Assembly (NCBI RefSeq): GCF_017874615.1
Contig: NZ_JAGIKV010000002.1
Span: 186,001 to 250,000, forward strand
DNA from: Paenibacillus xylanexedens
Lineage (GTDB): Bacteria; Bacillota; Bacilli; Paenibacillales; Paenibacillaceae
DNA length: 64,000 bases
Direction: 5' to 3'
In this document: one piece after another, positions 15,275 to 24,278 of the stretch
How positions within the stretch are numbered: position 1 is the first letter of the stretch
Layout of the letters: every line of letters starts with the position of its first letter
Program-made: the position numbers and the translations under genes
Notes under the pieces: model-generated
Databases searched by the model: none
Seen by the model: only the letters and a program-made list of their open reading frames with translations
Told to the model about the DNA's origin: nothing

Positions 15275-17728
15275 CTATTTACGCAATTCCGCTCCGAATT
15301 GCTCTTCCAGACGAGCCACTACACGGGCATGAACTTCAGTAACTTCCTCATCGGTGAGTGTACGTTCACGATTCCGGTATACCAGTGCCATCGCCACGCT
15401 CTTCTTGTTTTCACCCAGTTTACTGCCAGTAAACACATCGAATACCTGTACGTTTTGTAACCATTCACCCGCCGATTCACGAATGGCGCGCAGCATATCT
15501 CCAGCTTCAATATCCTCATTCACAACAACCGCGATATCACGTTCCATGGCTGGGAAACGCGGAAGCTCACGATAACGAATGTCAGCGTCTGCTTCGCTGT
15601 AGATCGATTCAAGTGCAATCTCTGCGATGTACACATCATTCAGATCATACTGCTGTTGCAGTTCCGGATGCAATTGACCCAATGTACCGATCAATGTGCC
15701 TTCCCCGCCATCCTTACCTTCCAGGTAAACCGATGCGGAACGTCCCGGATGGAATCCTTCAGGGCTGTTTGCTACCAAGCGAATGCGTTGTTCAAGCCCC
15801 ACATAGGCGAACAGATGCTCAAGCGCACCTTTCAGATCGAAGAAGTCTACTTTCCCCGCTCCAACATTCCACTGCTGGCTTGCACGATTACCGGTGAGCA
15901 GCAAGCCCAGTACCGGAATCTCATGTGGTTGCTTGGTCAACTGATCTTCTTCAGTGAAGAACACATTGCCCACTTCAAATACAGCCAGTGAATCCTGTTT
16001 ACGGTTCATGTTATACACCGCTGCATCCAGCATTTGCGGCAAAATACTCGTACGAAGCACACTGCGATCCTCACTCATAGGCATCGCAAGTTTCACGGCT
16101 TTACTTCCTTGTGTCAACGCCGGGAACAGGGTCGCTTTATCCGGGTGTACAAAGGAGTAACTGATCATTTCCTGCCAGCCACTGCCTGAGAGCAATCCAC
16201 GAATCGTGCGGCGCATTGCTTGAGAGCGTGTATATGCCCCTGGAGTCGTCGGTCCTTCAATCCATGCGGTTGGAATGTTGTCGTATCCATACAGGCGTGC
16301 AATCTCTTCAAACAAGTCTACGTCGAGCGTAATATCCCCTCTGCGTGTTGGTACTTCCACATCCAGCAATCCTTGATCAGCATCACCACATGCAAAGTGC
16401 AAGCGAGCGAAGATGGTTTTTACCTCAAGCAAAGACAGATCGGTTCCCAGATAACGGTTCAATCGATCCAGCGACAATTGAATTACACGTTTCTCCGCAG
16501 CTTCTGCTCCAGCTTCCACGATTCCCTGGTGCACTTCACCTTCAGCATAACGCTGAATCAGTTCAGCCGCACGATCCAAAGCCGTAATCACCGCACCCGG
16601 GTCTACTTCCTTCTCAAAACGCATGCTTGCTTCGGAACGCAGCCCCAGTTGGCGCGACGTTTTCCGAACGGTTCCGCCGTCGAACTTGGCGGACTCCAAG
16701 AGCAGATTCACCGTGCCTTCCGATACCTCGGAATTCTCGCCACCCATAACCCCAGCGATGGCTACAGGTTTCACGCCGTCCGTGATGAGCAACATGTGCG
16801 GCTCCAGCTTGCGCTCCTGTCCATCCAGCGTAACAATCGTTTCGCCTTCGTTGGCCATCCGCACTTCAATATGGCCCTTTTCCAGTTTATCCGCATCGAA
16901 TGCATGTAGCGGTTGACCATATTCCAACATGACATAGTTCGTGATATCAACGATGTTATTGATTGGGCGAACACCTGCCGCCATGAGACGGTTTTGCATC
17001 CACAGCGGGGAAGCACCCAGCTTAATGCCAGTTACATAACGAGCTGCATAGTGAATGCATTGCTCCTGTGCCTTGATCTCTACAGAGATATGATTCGCGG
17101 CTGCATCACCAATTTCAACCAGTTGGTCTTTGGGACTTGGCAGCTTCACTTCACGACCCAGAATGGCACCCACTTCATAAGCTGCACCACGCATGCTGAG
17201 ACAGTCGGAACGGTTCGGTGTCAGGTCCAGTTCAAGAACATGATCGTCAAGACCAAGAACCTGACTGATTGGCGTGCCAACCTCTGTTTGTTCCGGCAGA
17301 ACGAGAATACCTTCCTGCTGATCTTTCGGCAACAATTTATCGTTCATGCCCAGCTCTTTGGCGGAACAGATCATGCCAAGGGATACAACACCGCGCAGTT
17401 TGGCTTTTTTGATATCCAATCCACCAGGGAGCTTTGCTCCAACCAGGGCTACGACTACTTTTTGGCCTGCATCCACATTTTTCGCACCACACACGATCTG
17501 CAGATCTTCTTCCTGACCAGCATCGATGACACATACATTCAGTTTGTCTGCATCCGGGTGTTTCTCCTTGCTCTTCACATAACCTACAACAACTTTATTG
17601 ACGCCCTTGTTGCGGTTCTCCACTACATCAATTTCGACACCCGCACGGGTGATTTTCTCAGCCAATTCCTGTGGCGTCACACCTTCAAGGGAAATATAAT
17701 CAGACAGCCAATCTGTCGATACTCTCAT
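15275..17728 (-). CDS. pheT: Phenylalanyl-tRNA synthetase beta subunit
   Basis: The 817-residue beta chain of the alpha2-beta2 PheRS that charges tRNA-Phe. Order of domains: N-terminal helix (VSTDWLSDYISLEG), EMAP/OB-type tRNA-binding domain (about 40-150), B3/B4 editing domain (about 210-380), B5 DNA-binding-like domain (about 405-480), catalytic-like core, and the C-terminal FDX-ACB anticodon-binding domain (RELPRFPAMERDIAVVV onward). Length and domains are standard. It follows pheS by 82 bases and shares its T-box-controlled transcript. Confidence 0.97.
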   Translation of the reverse strand: MRVSTDWLSDYISLEGVTPQELAEKITRAGVEIDVVENRNKGVNKVVVGYVKSKEKHPDADKLNVCVIDAGQEEDLQIVCGAKNVDAGQKVVVALVGAKLPGGLDIKKAKLRGVVSLGMICSAKELGMNDKLLPKDQQEGILVLPEQTEVGTPISQVLGLDDHVLELDLTPNRSDCLSMRGAAYEVGAILGREVKLPSPKDQLVEIGDAAANHISVEIKAQEQCIHYAARYVTGIKLGASPLWMQNRLMAAGVRPINNIVDITNYVMLEYGQPLHAFDADKLEKGHIEVRMANEGETIVTLDGQERKLEPHMLLITDGVKPVAIAGVMGGENSEVSEGTVNLLLESAKFDGGTVRKTSRQLGLRSEASMRFEKEVDPGAVITALDRAAELIQRYAEGEVHQGIVEAGAEAAEKRVIQLSLDRLNRYLGTDLSLLEVKTIFARLHFACGDADQGLLDVEVPTRRGDITLDVDLFEEIARLYGYDNIPTAWIEGPTTPGAYTRSQAMRRTIRGLLSGSGWQEMISYSFVHPDKATLFPALTQGSKAVKLAMPMSEDRSVLRTSILPQMLDAAVYNMNRKQDSLAVFEVGNVFFTEEDQLTKQPHEIPVLGLLLTGNRASQQWNVGAGKVDFFDLKGALEHLFAYVGLEQRIRLVANSPEGFHPGRSASVYLEGKDGGEGTLIGTLGQLHPELQQQYDLNDVYIAEIALESIYSEADADIRYRELPRFPAMERDIAVVVNEDIEAGDMLRAIRESAGEWLQNVQVFDVFTGSKLGENKKSVAMALVYRNRERTLTDEEVTEVHARVVARLEEQFGAELRK

Positions 17729-17810
17729 GGACGTTCACTTCCTTCATCTATAAATTGGTGTTCCCGGTTCATTCGCTTGCTCTATATGGTTAATCTTTCT
17801 TGACTAAAAG

Positions 17811-18845
17811 TTACAGTCGTCCAAATTGCTTCAGGAAGGTCAGATCACTATTGTAGAAGTGACGGATATCATCGACACCATACTTCAGCATCGCAATACG
17901 TTCTACGCCCATTCCAAATGCAAAACCACTGTATTTCTCCGGATCGTATCCACCCATTTCCAGTACTTTCGGGTGAACCATACCGCCGCCCAAAATTTCA
18001 AGCCAGCCTGTTTGCTTACATACGCGACAGCCGCTGCCGCCACATTGTACACAGGTTACATCCACTTCCGCACTTGGCTCTGTGAACGGGAAGAAACTTG
18101 GACGCAGACGAATTTCTGTGTGGGAACCGAACATTTCGCGCACGAATTGCAGCAGGGTTCCTTTCAGATCGCTCATACGAATGTTTTCGCTGATGACCAA
18201 TCCTTCAACCTGGTTGAATTGGAAAGAGTGTGTCGCATCGTCGTCATCACGGCGGTATACTTTACCTGGGCAGATGACTTTGACAGGCACTTCGCCCTTC
18301 ATGCTCTGCATGGTACGTACTTGAACCGGAGATGTATGGGTACGCATCAACAAGTCTTCGGTAACATAGAAAGAATCCTGCATATCGCGCGCCGGGTGAT
18401 TCTTCGGCAGATTCAATGCTTCAAAGTTGTAATAATCCATTTCGACTTCAGGACCTTCCGCTACGCGGTATCCCATACCGATGAAAATATCTTCAATCTC
18501 CTGTACCACTTTGGTCAGTGGATGCAGTCCGCCTTGACGTCCACGACGTCCTGGCAGAGTCACATCAATTTTCTCGGATTGCAGACGCTTCGCCGTCTCT
18601 TCCTTCTGGAACTGATCCTGCTTGCTGTCGATGACCTCCTCAATGGCAGCTCGAACATCATTGGCTACTTGACCAATAACTGGACGTTCCTCCGCACTAA
18701 GTGCACCCATACCACGCAAAATTTCAGTCAATGCACCCTTTTTCCCCAAATACTTCACACGCAGATCACTGAGCGTCTGCGGATCATTCACACCAGACAA
18801 CTGCTCCAGCGCTTCGATCTTCAATGCCTCTAAACGTTCTTTCAT
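17811..18845 (-). CDS. pheS: Phenylalanyl-tRNA synthetase alpha subunit
   Basis: The 344-residue catalytic alpha chain. Residues 1-90 form the coiled-coil tRNA-binding arm; the class II core then holds motif 2 ([19 protein letters not shown]) and motif 3 ([14 protein letters not shown]), and the zinc-type [12 protein letters not shown] cluster also occurs. The start ATG (MKERLEAL) has AGGGGG upstream; the longer reading frame runs into the T-box terminator and is not used. Expression should rise when tRNA-Phe is uncharged, through the leader upstream. Confidence 0.97.
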   Translation of the reverse strand: MKERLEALKIEALEQLSGVNDPQTLSDLRVKYLGKKGALTEILRGMGALSAEERPVIGQVANDVRAAIEEVIDSKQDQFQKEETAKRLQSEKIDVTLPGRRGRQGGLHPLTKVVQEIEDIFIGMGYRVAEGPEVEMDYYNFEALNLPKNHPARDMQDSFYVTEDLLMRTHTSPVQVRTMQSMKGEVPVKVICPGKVYRRDDDDATHSFQFNQVEGLVISENIRMSDLKGTLLQFVREMFGSHTEIRLRPSFFPFTEPSAEVDVTCVQCGGSGCRVCKQTGWLEILGGGMVHPKVLEMGGYDPEKYSGFAFGMGVERIAMLKYGVDDIRHFYNSDLTFLKQFGRL

Positions 18846-18880
18846 GTGTAATTGCCCCCTTTTTGTGGTGTTTTTGCAAC

Positions 18881-19208
18881 AAAAAAAGGCCTTCTCTCCC
18901 CTGAAGGGACGAAAAGACCGTGGTACCACCCTTGTTAGACATCCATTGCTGCGTGGCCCTTCTGGCCTGCAACCGGTTCTGTCTCACTTTGTACGGAATA
19001 ACGACCGTTAACCGTTTGCCCCTACTGTTGCCTCTGTGTCTGCACACATACAGGTTCAGGGAACCGCTTCGGAGTGAATTTCGGCAGCCTTGTTCTACAG
19101 AAACGCTCTCAATCTACGGCGCTTCCTCCCTGTCCAGAGGCACTGCTTACTTATCTCCATCATCACGTTTGCTTAGTTTACCCATATCGATGTAATCATC
19201 GATGATCG
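18881..19208 (-). promoter_or_regulatory. T-box leader of pheST (Phe specifier UUC)
   Basis: The T-box sequence AAGGGTGGTACCACGG is at 18918-18933. It is followed by a terminator stem (GGTCTTTTC with GAGAAGGCC, then TTTTTTT at 18881-18919) that competes with the antiterminator. Stem I includes an AGTA-like element and a specifier loop AAATTCACTCC with codon TTC at 19076-19078, matching phenylalanine. Uncharged tRNA-Phe would stabilise the antiterminator and let transcription proceed into pheS. Confidence 0.93.
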
Positions 19209-19214
19209 TTCATA

Positions 19215-19243
19215 ATTATATGCAAAATAGATCGAAATAGCAA
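19215..19243 (-). promoter_or_regulatory. Sigma-A promoter of pheST
   Basis: -35 TTGCTA and -10 TATAAT with 17 bases between them, a few bases upstream of the T-box leader. Confidence 0.6.
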
Positions 19244-19255
19244 GCCGTCCATATT

Positions 19256-21148
19256 CTAATTTATGCTTGCACCCTTATCTTTCAATTGTTTCAGGCGCTG
19301 CTGGATTTCACGAATCTCAGCTGCCTCGTCTGCTCGCTCATTCGAATGCTCGGGCTGTGTCAGACTGTCTTTTCCAGCAGTGCTCACAGGAGACAGCAAC
19401 TCCGATAGTCGCATCTCCAATCGTAACCGCTCGTCATCGGATTCCCGGGTCTCCAGCGCCACCTCCCGAAGTTTGCTGGACTGCTCCCAATCCGACACAC
19501 CTCCTTCAAACAGAGTTGCTGTGCCACCAGGCTCCAGATCGCATAACCGATTCGCGAGTGACTTCGTCAGCATCCGGTCATGGGATACAAGCACCAAAGC
19601 ACCTGAAGCCTGTTTTAATACATTTTCCATGACTTCCTGGGTATCAATGTCCAGATAATTCGTCGGTTCGTCCAGCACCAGCAGATTCGCTCCGCCAAAA
19701 TACAGCCTCAGAAATGCCACTCTGCACTTTTCCCCCATGCTCAAATCCCCAATGCGCTTGAACACATCATCTCTGGAAAATAGGAAACATCCCAGAATGG
19801 TACGTGCCGCACTTTGTGTCATGGATGGAAGGGTAAGCAAGCTGTCCAGCAGCGTCAGATTTTCGGGAAGCCCTTCCAGCTCCTGTGAAAAGTAACCGAT
19901 TTTCAGTTGCGGATGCCGTGTGACCTTGCCTTGCGAAGGTTCCAGTTCACCAATCATCAACTTCAGCAGTGTTGTCTTGCCCGTTCCATTAGGGCCCCGT
20001 ACAGCAAGCCGATCTCCGCGTTCCACAGTAATTCGAAGATTGCGAAGCAATGATTTGTCTCCCGTATATGAAAAACTCACCTCTTCCAGCGCAAGCAGCT
20101 GGCGTGCAGCCAGTGGATTCATCTGTAATTCCATGTTCAACTTTGCGGCTTCACGAGGTTTATCCACCCGTTCCCGCTCCAAACGCTCCAGCTGTTTTTG
20201 TTTCGCATGGTAACGTGAAATATTTTTGTTGGCTTTGGCCTTGTAGAAGCTCTGGGTGATCTTCACCTCTACATCGGTCGCCGAATTATGGGCTTTATGG
20301 AACCATTCCTGATAATTTCGAATCGTTTCTTCCAGCGCCTTACGTTCCAATTCCTGCCTGCGGTAGATCGTTTCCTGTTCGCGTAATTCACGCTCTTTGT
20401 GGATCTTGTAGTCGGAGTATCCGCCCTTGTATTTGGTCAGGGCATCTGGACTGAACTCAATGACTCCTGTTGCTACCTGATCAATAAACGTACGATCATG
20501 TGATACAAATAACAGCGTACCTTCATATGAGGATAACCACTCTTCCAGCCAGCGCATGCTTCCCTCATCCAGATGATTCGTCGGTTCATCCAGGATCAGG
20601 AACTTGGGTTTGCTGACAAGTAGCCCCGCCAAACGAGCCTTTGTTTTTTGTCCACCGCTCAAGGAATGATAGGGTCTATTCCAATGCTCTGCGGATAATC
20701 CAAGGCGGGTCAGTACTTTCTCTACCTCAGTCTCCCACATATAACCGTTCAACTGTTCATATTGCTCCATCACTAGTGTATAAGCTGCAAGCAGCTCTTC
20801 ATCCGCTTCAGTGCTCATGCTCAACCGTTGTTCCAGTTCTTCCAAGTTCCGTTTCACTTCATAGATCTGACCGCTCTCACGCCGGACCGCATCCAGTACA
20901 TTCATCCCGGTCTCAATCTCCGAGCGCTGGCGCATGAACCCCCATTCCTGCTGCGGGATATGACGTTCAATCCGTCCACCACCATGCTCCTCACCCAAAA
21001 TGGTACGTAACAACGTTGTCTTGCCGCATCCGTTGCGACCCAAAATGGCGAGTCGTTCGCCCTCATTAATCTCCAAATTCAATCCTCTAAACAATTCAAT
21101 ACCGTTCCACTCTTTTGATACTTCATGTAAGCGTACCAATGTCATCAT
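19256..21148 (-). CDS. ABC-F family ATPase (ribosome-associated, possible antibiotic resistance)
   Basis: A 630-residue soluble protein with two ABC domains and no membrane part. Domain 1: Walker A GRNGCGKT (37-44), signature LSGGQKTKA, Walker B FLILDEPTNHLD. Linker: a charged helical arm (about 235-320). Domain 2: GPNGTGKTT, signature LSMGEKCRV, LLVLDEPTNYLD. Both catalytic Glu residues are present. The C-terminus is charged and helical (EIREIQQRLKQLKDK). ABC-F proteins act in the ribosomal E site; some give resistance to macrolides, lincosamides or pleuromutilins, others are housekeeping. A resistance role is suggested only by the upstream leader ORF and terminator. Start 21148 or the adjacent ATG at 21145, the latter 7 bases after GAGG. 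Confidence 0.85.
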   Translation of the reverse strand: MMTLVRLHEVSKEWNGIELFRGLNLEINEGERLAILGRNGCGKTTLLRTILGEEHGGGRIERHIPQQEWGFMRQRSEIETGMNVLDAVRRESGQIYEVKRNLEELEQRLSMSTEADEELLAAYTLVMEQYEQLNGYMWETEVEKVLTRLGLSAEHWNRPYHSLSGGQKTKARLAGLLVSKPKFLILDEPTNHLDEGSMRWLEEWLSSYEGTLLFVSHDRTFIDQVATGVIEFSPDALTKYKGGYSDYKIHKERELREQETIYRRQELERKALEETIRNYQEWFHKAHNSATDVEVKITQSFYKAKANKNISRYHAKQKQLERLERERVDKPREAAKLNMELQMNPLAARQLLALEEVSFSYTGDKSLLRNLRITVERGDRLAVRGPNGTGKTTLLKLMIGELEPSQGKVTRHPQLKIGYFSQELEGLPENLTLLDSLLTLPSMTQSAARTILGCFLFSRDDVFKRIGDLSMGEKCRVAFLRLYFGGANLLVLDEPTNYLDIDTQEVMENVLKQASGALVLVSHDRMLTKSLANRLCDLEPGGTATLFEGGVSDWEQSSKLREVALETRESDDERLRLEMRLSELLSPVSTAGKDSLTQPEHSNERADEAAEIREIQQRLKQLKDKGASIN

Positions 21149-21183
21149 GAGGCCTCATCCTTCCTGCATCCTTTTTGCTGAAC

Positions 21184-21214
21184 AAAAAAAACCGCTGGCA
21201 TCAGCCGGCGGTTT
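21184..21214 (-). terminator. Leader terminator (attenuator) before ABC-F gene
   Basis: On the minus strand AAACCGCCGGC-TGAT-GCCAGCGGTTT (one mismatch in an 11-bp stem) is followed by a run of T residues. It lies inside the untranslated leader, 35 bases upstream of the ABC-F start, so it would stop transcription before the gene unless prevented. Confidence 0.8.
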
Positions 21215-21220
21215 GGCAAT

Positions 21221-21358
21221 TCAGGGTTGGATCAAGCATTCAAAGACAGATCTAAGGTAAGCTACGGCATGAACAAAGAAACCCAAAATACAGGGTACAC
21301 GTAAACCTTCAAGGCTTACTTGTTCCATACCTTTTCCCATAGCTGAATTTGGACACAC
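21221..21358 (-). CDS. Leader ORF (uORF, 45 codons) upstream of ABC-F
   Basis: A reading frame starting GTG, 4 bases after GAGGGG, and ending TGA 6 bases before the 5' arm of the leader terminator. The peptide begins MCPNSAMGKGMEQV and ends FECLIQP, with a hydrophobic centre (VPCILGFFVHAVAYL). A ribosome paused near its end would cover the 5' terminator arm and allow readthrough into the ABC-F gene, as in drug-induced attenuation. A perfect 6-bp hairpin (TCAGCCAGAGCGGCTGA, 21374-21390) lies just upstream of its ribosome site. Translation is inferred; there is no homology evidence. Confidence 0.55.
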   Translation of the reverse strand: MCPNSAMGKGMEQVSLEGLRVPCILGFFVHAVAYLRSVFECLIQP

Positions 21359-21495
21359 GAATCCCCTCATTGCTCAGCCGCTCTGGCTGACTGCGTCATA
21401 AAACCGTCTGCAGTTAACTGGGGTTCAATTCATGTGTTTTACTTCATGGGACGTATGGTTACCTCTCATTCATGTGTAGTATCAATTTCTCCGTT

Positions 21496-21524
21496 ATTGT
21501 ACCAGATCATTGTAAAAAAGCAAA
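21496..21524 (-). promoter_or_regulatory. Candidate promoter of the ABC-F leader
   Basis: -10 TACAAT, with TTTGCT 17 bases (or TTGCTT 16 bases) upstream. It would give a leader of about 340 bases. Confidence 0.4.
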
Positions 21525-21667
21525 GGGTATATACATTAAACTAAAGAATACTTACTTATTCGCAACTCCGATGACAAAGCAACCTTCTGATCGCTGTTAC
21601 CACGGGATTTCTTTTAGGGTAATAGAAAAAGCCCCTGCATCGCAAGGGCTTCGGTACTGCTTCGTTA

Positions 21668-21738
21668 AGCGGGTGATGGGAATCGAACCCACGCTATTAG
21701 CTTGGAAGGCTAAAGTTCTACCATTGAACTACACCCGC
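21668..21738 (-). tRNA. tRNA-Gly (anticodon TCC)
   Basis: A cloverleaf can be drawn: acceptor GCGGGTG/CACCCGC, D-arm GTTC..GAAC, anticodon stem TTAGC/GCTAA around CTTCCAA (anticodon TCC, reading GGA/GGG), and T-loop TTCGATT. The discriminator is T. The 3' CCA is not encoded and would be added after transcription. No other tRNA gene adjoins it. Confidence 0.95.
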
Positions 21739-21825
21739 ATGATTGAAGATTTACAAATAATAATATACCATGACCCTCTATAGCATGCAAGTCATTTTTT
21801 CCATTTTTTTCATTACACATCCATC

Positions 21826-21857
21826 AAAAAAAGCAGGAGCACCCTCGCGCCCCCGCT
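21826..21857 (-). terminator. Intrinsic terminator
   Basis: On the minus strand AGCGGGGGC and GCTCCTGCT (with G-U pairs) are followed by TTTTTTT. It lies immediately after the GGDEF/EAL gene. Confidence 0.75.
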
Positions 21858-21862
21858 GTTCC

Positions 21863-23989
21863 CTACCCTGTAGGCTTATCCACATCTCTCAAAAACTGCT
21901 TTTCAAATTCAGCGGCTTTAATCGGTTTGCTGAAGAAATAACCCTGGGCCTCGTGACAGTGTTGATTGCGAAGAAAGACCATCTGATCTTCGTTCTCCAC
22001 GCCCTCAGCTGTGACTTTCAGTTGTAAATGATGCGCCATTGAAGTGATGGTAGATACGATCGCAGCGTTATTGCTGTCCTCCATGACTTCATTCACGAAT
22101 GAACGGTCAATCTTGAGCCGATCAATCGGCAGATCCTTCAGATAGTGCAACGAGCTGTATCCCGTTCCAAAATCATCAATACTGATATGCACACCAATTT
22201 CTTTGATTTTGCGCAACTGTTCGAATGACCGGTCTTTATCAAATGTCATGCTCTCTGTAATCTCCAGTTCAAGCCATACAGGCTCTAGTCCCGTCTCTTT
22301 GAGAATGCCATTGATATTGTCCAACAAATGGGAGTGCCTGAATTGTCTCATCGACAGATTCACCGAAACACACAGTTTACGATAACCGGCTTCCTGCCAC
22401 TGTTTGTTCTGTGCACACGCTTCACGAAGCACCCATTCTCCAAGTGGCACAATGAGCCCACTCTCTTCTGCCAGAGGAATAAAGTCCGCCGGAGATACCG
22501 AGCCTCGCTGCGGATGCTGCCAACGCACCAAGGCTTCCATGCCAACGACTAGCCCACTTTGCAGATTAACCTGCGGCTGGTAGACCAGGTAGAACTGACC
22601 TCGATCCAATGCCTTGCGCAGATCATTCTCAAGCTGCAAACGCTCCTGTGCCTTCATCTGCATCGCATGGGCAAAACGATTCAGTTCCATTCCTTGTTCC
22701 TTAGCACTGTGCAAAGCCGTATCGGCATTCTGAATAATCTCCAGTGGTGACTCCCCATCATGTGGGAAAATGGCCATCCCGATTCCAAGTGTCAGATGAT
22801 ACTCATTGCCATCAACCAAGACGGGCTTCTCAAAAAGTTGCAAAATGGATCTTGTCCGACGCAACGCTGTATCGGTTGAACTGAAATCTGTCATCGTTAA
22901 TGCAAACTCATCTCTTCCCAATCCAAAAACTTCTTCTCCTGGAAGGGACAATTGTTTCAGTCGTTGACCTACCTGACGCAAAACACGGTTAGCTGCTTGC
23001 TGTCCAAGCGAATCATTAATGGTCTTGAACCGATTAATATTCAGGACCAATACACCAACAAGCTGTTCCTGCACCACGGCATCATCCATCATCTTTTTCA
23101 GCTGCTGTGAAAGGCGACGGCGGTTTGGAAGTCCAGTTACATCATCATGATGAGCAATATAGTTCATCTTGGCTTCCGCGACCTGCTGTTGCAGGAAAGG
23201 TGTGTCCACTACGGACGTATACAGCCCTTTTTGGATGAAAAAATATGCCATACAATTACTCAGCAATCCTAATAACAGATTGAGATCGTTCACCCCAGTT
23301 GCTGAAACAAAATAACATTCACCAAAAAAGAAACACAGAATGCCACATAGAATGGTTGGTAAATCACCATCTTTGGTTTTTTTCCATTGTCCAAACAAAA
23401 GAACTGCAATAATGCCATAGAGCAATCCAACCATAAGATGAACTCGGGTGAAGATACCACCAAGCACTTCCCCATCAAGCATACTCGGCAACATGCTCCA
23501 TTCCTGAATAGCCAGTATGTACAAAATAACAAAGGTACCCAATGTCCCACTTAAAAGTAAGAATTTGCGTGGTAATGCAAATTCTTTCTCATTTAAGGTA
23601 TACATGAGCAGTAAACCTACGGAACATACCAAAGATCCCATGGTTGACATCATTAAGGAGAACTCCGATTCCATCATGGCTCCATTTGGAATCTCTTCTG
23701 CAAATGAAACGATATGAACCAGTTCAAACAGACCAATCAATAAAAAGAGTGTTGTCAATAATGTCCTCCGAAGCGTTAGCTTCTGTGTCCGAAACAACCA
23801 GCTTTGATTATAGATGCCGATACAAGCCGCTACCGCAGCAAATCCACCCAAGAGTGTCAAAACCGGGTAACCCGATATGATCAGATCAGAGCTTGAAGAA
23901 GAACGAAACCATTGACTTGCGAGGAAACATAATAAGCCGCCCACAGCGACCCAACTTATTTTTCTCTGATCTTGCAGATTAACCTTCAT
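21863..23989 (-). CDS. Membrane GGDEF/EAL protein (probable c-di-GMP phosphodiesterase)
   Basis: A 708-residue protein. Residues about 1-265 hold seven or eight hydrophobic helices (a membrane sensor); then come GGDEF (about 285-440) and EAL (about 455-700) domains. The diguanylate cyclase signature reads GRDEF (GLGRDEF) rather than GGDEF, so cyclase activity is uncertain. The EAL domain keeps its catalytic set: MEALVRW, a LEITES segment, DDFGTGYSSL with the double Asp, KIDRSFV and AEGVEN. The likely net function is c-di-GMP breakdown controlling motility or biofilm, with the GGDEF domain possibly sensing GTP. It is transcribed alone. Confidence 0.9.
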   Translation of the reverse strand: MKVNLQDQRKISWVAVGGLLCFLASQWFRSSSSSDLIISGYPVLTLLGGFAAVAACIGIYNQSWLFRTQKLTLRRTLLTTLFLLIGLFELVHIVSFAEEIPNGAMMESEFSLMMSTMGSLVCSVGLLLMYTLNEKEFALPRKFLLLSGTLGTFVILYILAIQEWSMLPSMLDGEVLGGIFTRVHLMVGLLYGIIAVLLFGQWKKTKDGDLPTILCGILCFFFGECYFVSATGVNDLNLLLGLLSNCMAYFFIQKGLYTSVVDTPFLQQQVAEAKMNYIAHHDDVTGLPNRRRLSQQLKKMMDDAVVQEQLVGVLVLNINRFKTINDSLGQQAANRVLRQVGQRLKQLSLPGEEVFGLGRDEFALTMTDFSSTDTALRRTRSILQLFEKPVLVDGNEYHLTLGIGMAIFPHDGESPLEIIQNADTALHSAKEQGMELNRFAHAMQMKAQERLQLENDLRKALDRGQFYLVYQPQVNLQSGLVVGMEALVRWQHPQRGSVSPADFIPLAEESGLIVPLGEWVLREACAQNKQWQEAGYRKLCVSVNLSMRQFRHSHLLDNINGILKETGLEPVWLELEITESMTFDKDRSFEQLRKIKEIGVHISIDDFGTGYSSLHYLKDLPIDRLKIDRSFVNEVMEDSNNAAIVSTITSMAHHLQLKVTAEGVENEDQMVFLRNQHCHEAQGYFFSKPIKAAEFEKQFLRDVDKPTG

Positions 23990-24213
23990 GCCGTGTTTTC
24001 CTTCCCGGGATCACCTATCCTGAATTACATTAACCAAACTCAACAACTTACTACACGATTCGACAAAAAACATATTAACCAACGTTCAATTCACATGCAT
24101 ACACATGCTATCTGGTACATAATAACATTTAATTTTGTATACGTGAACTAAAAAATAGTTACTCCTAGGAATATTTATTCACAAATATATAGAAAAACAA
24201 GGCATTAAGAACT

Positions 24214-24249
24214 AAAAAAACATGGATCTCCAGTTAGAGTCCATGTTTT
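24214..24249 (-). terminator. Intrinsic terminator
   Basis: On the minus strand AACATGGA and TCCATGTT arms are followed by TTTTTAG. It serves the aldolase-like gene at 24279. Confidence 0.8.
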
Positions 24250-24278
24250 CCTATTTTACAACTGTATTTCAGACTATA

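Noticed and set aside
16913..17803. Long plus-strand open frame (296 codons) opposite pheT
   Set aside because: It lies wholly antisense to a standard gene and has a low-complexity, Cys/His/Phe-rich product with no ribosome site; an antisense shadow.
17826..18833. Plus-strand open frame (335 codons) opposite pheS
   Set aside because: Fully antisense to pheS; product has no domain features, and codon usage reflects the opposite strand.
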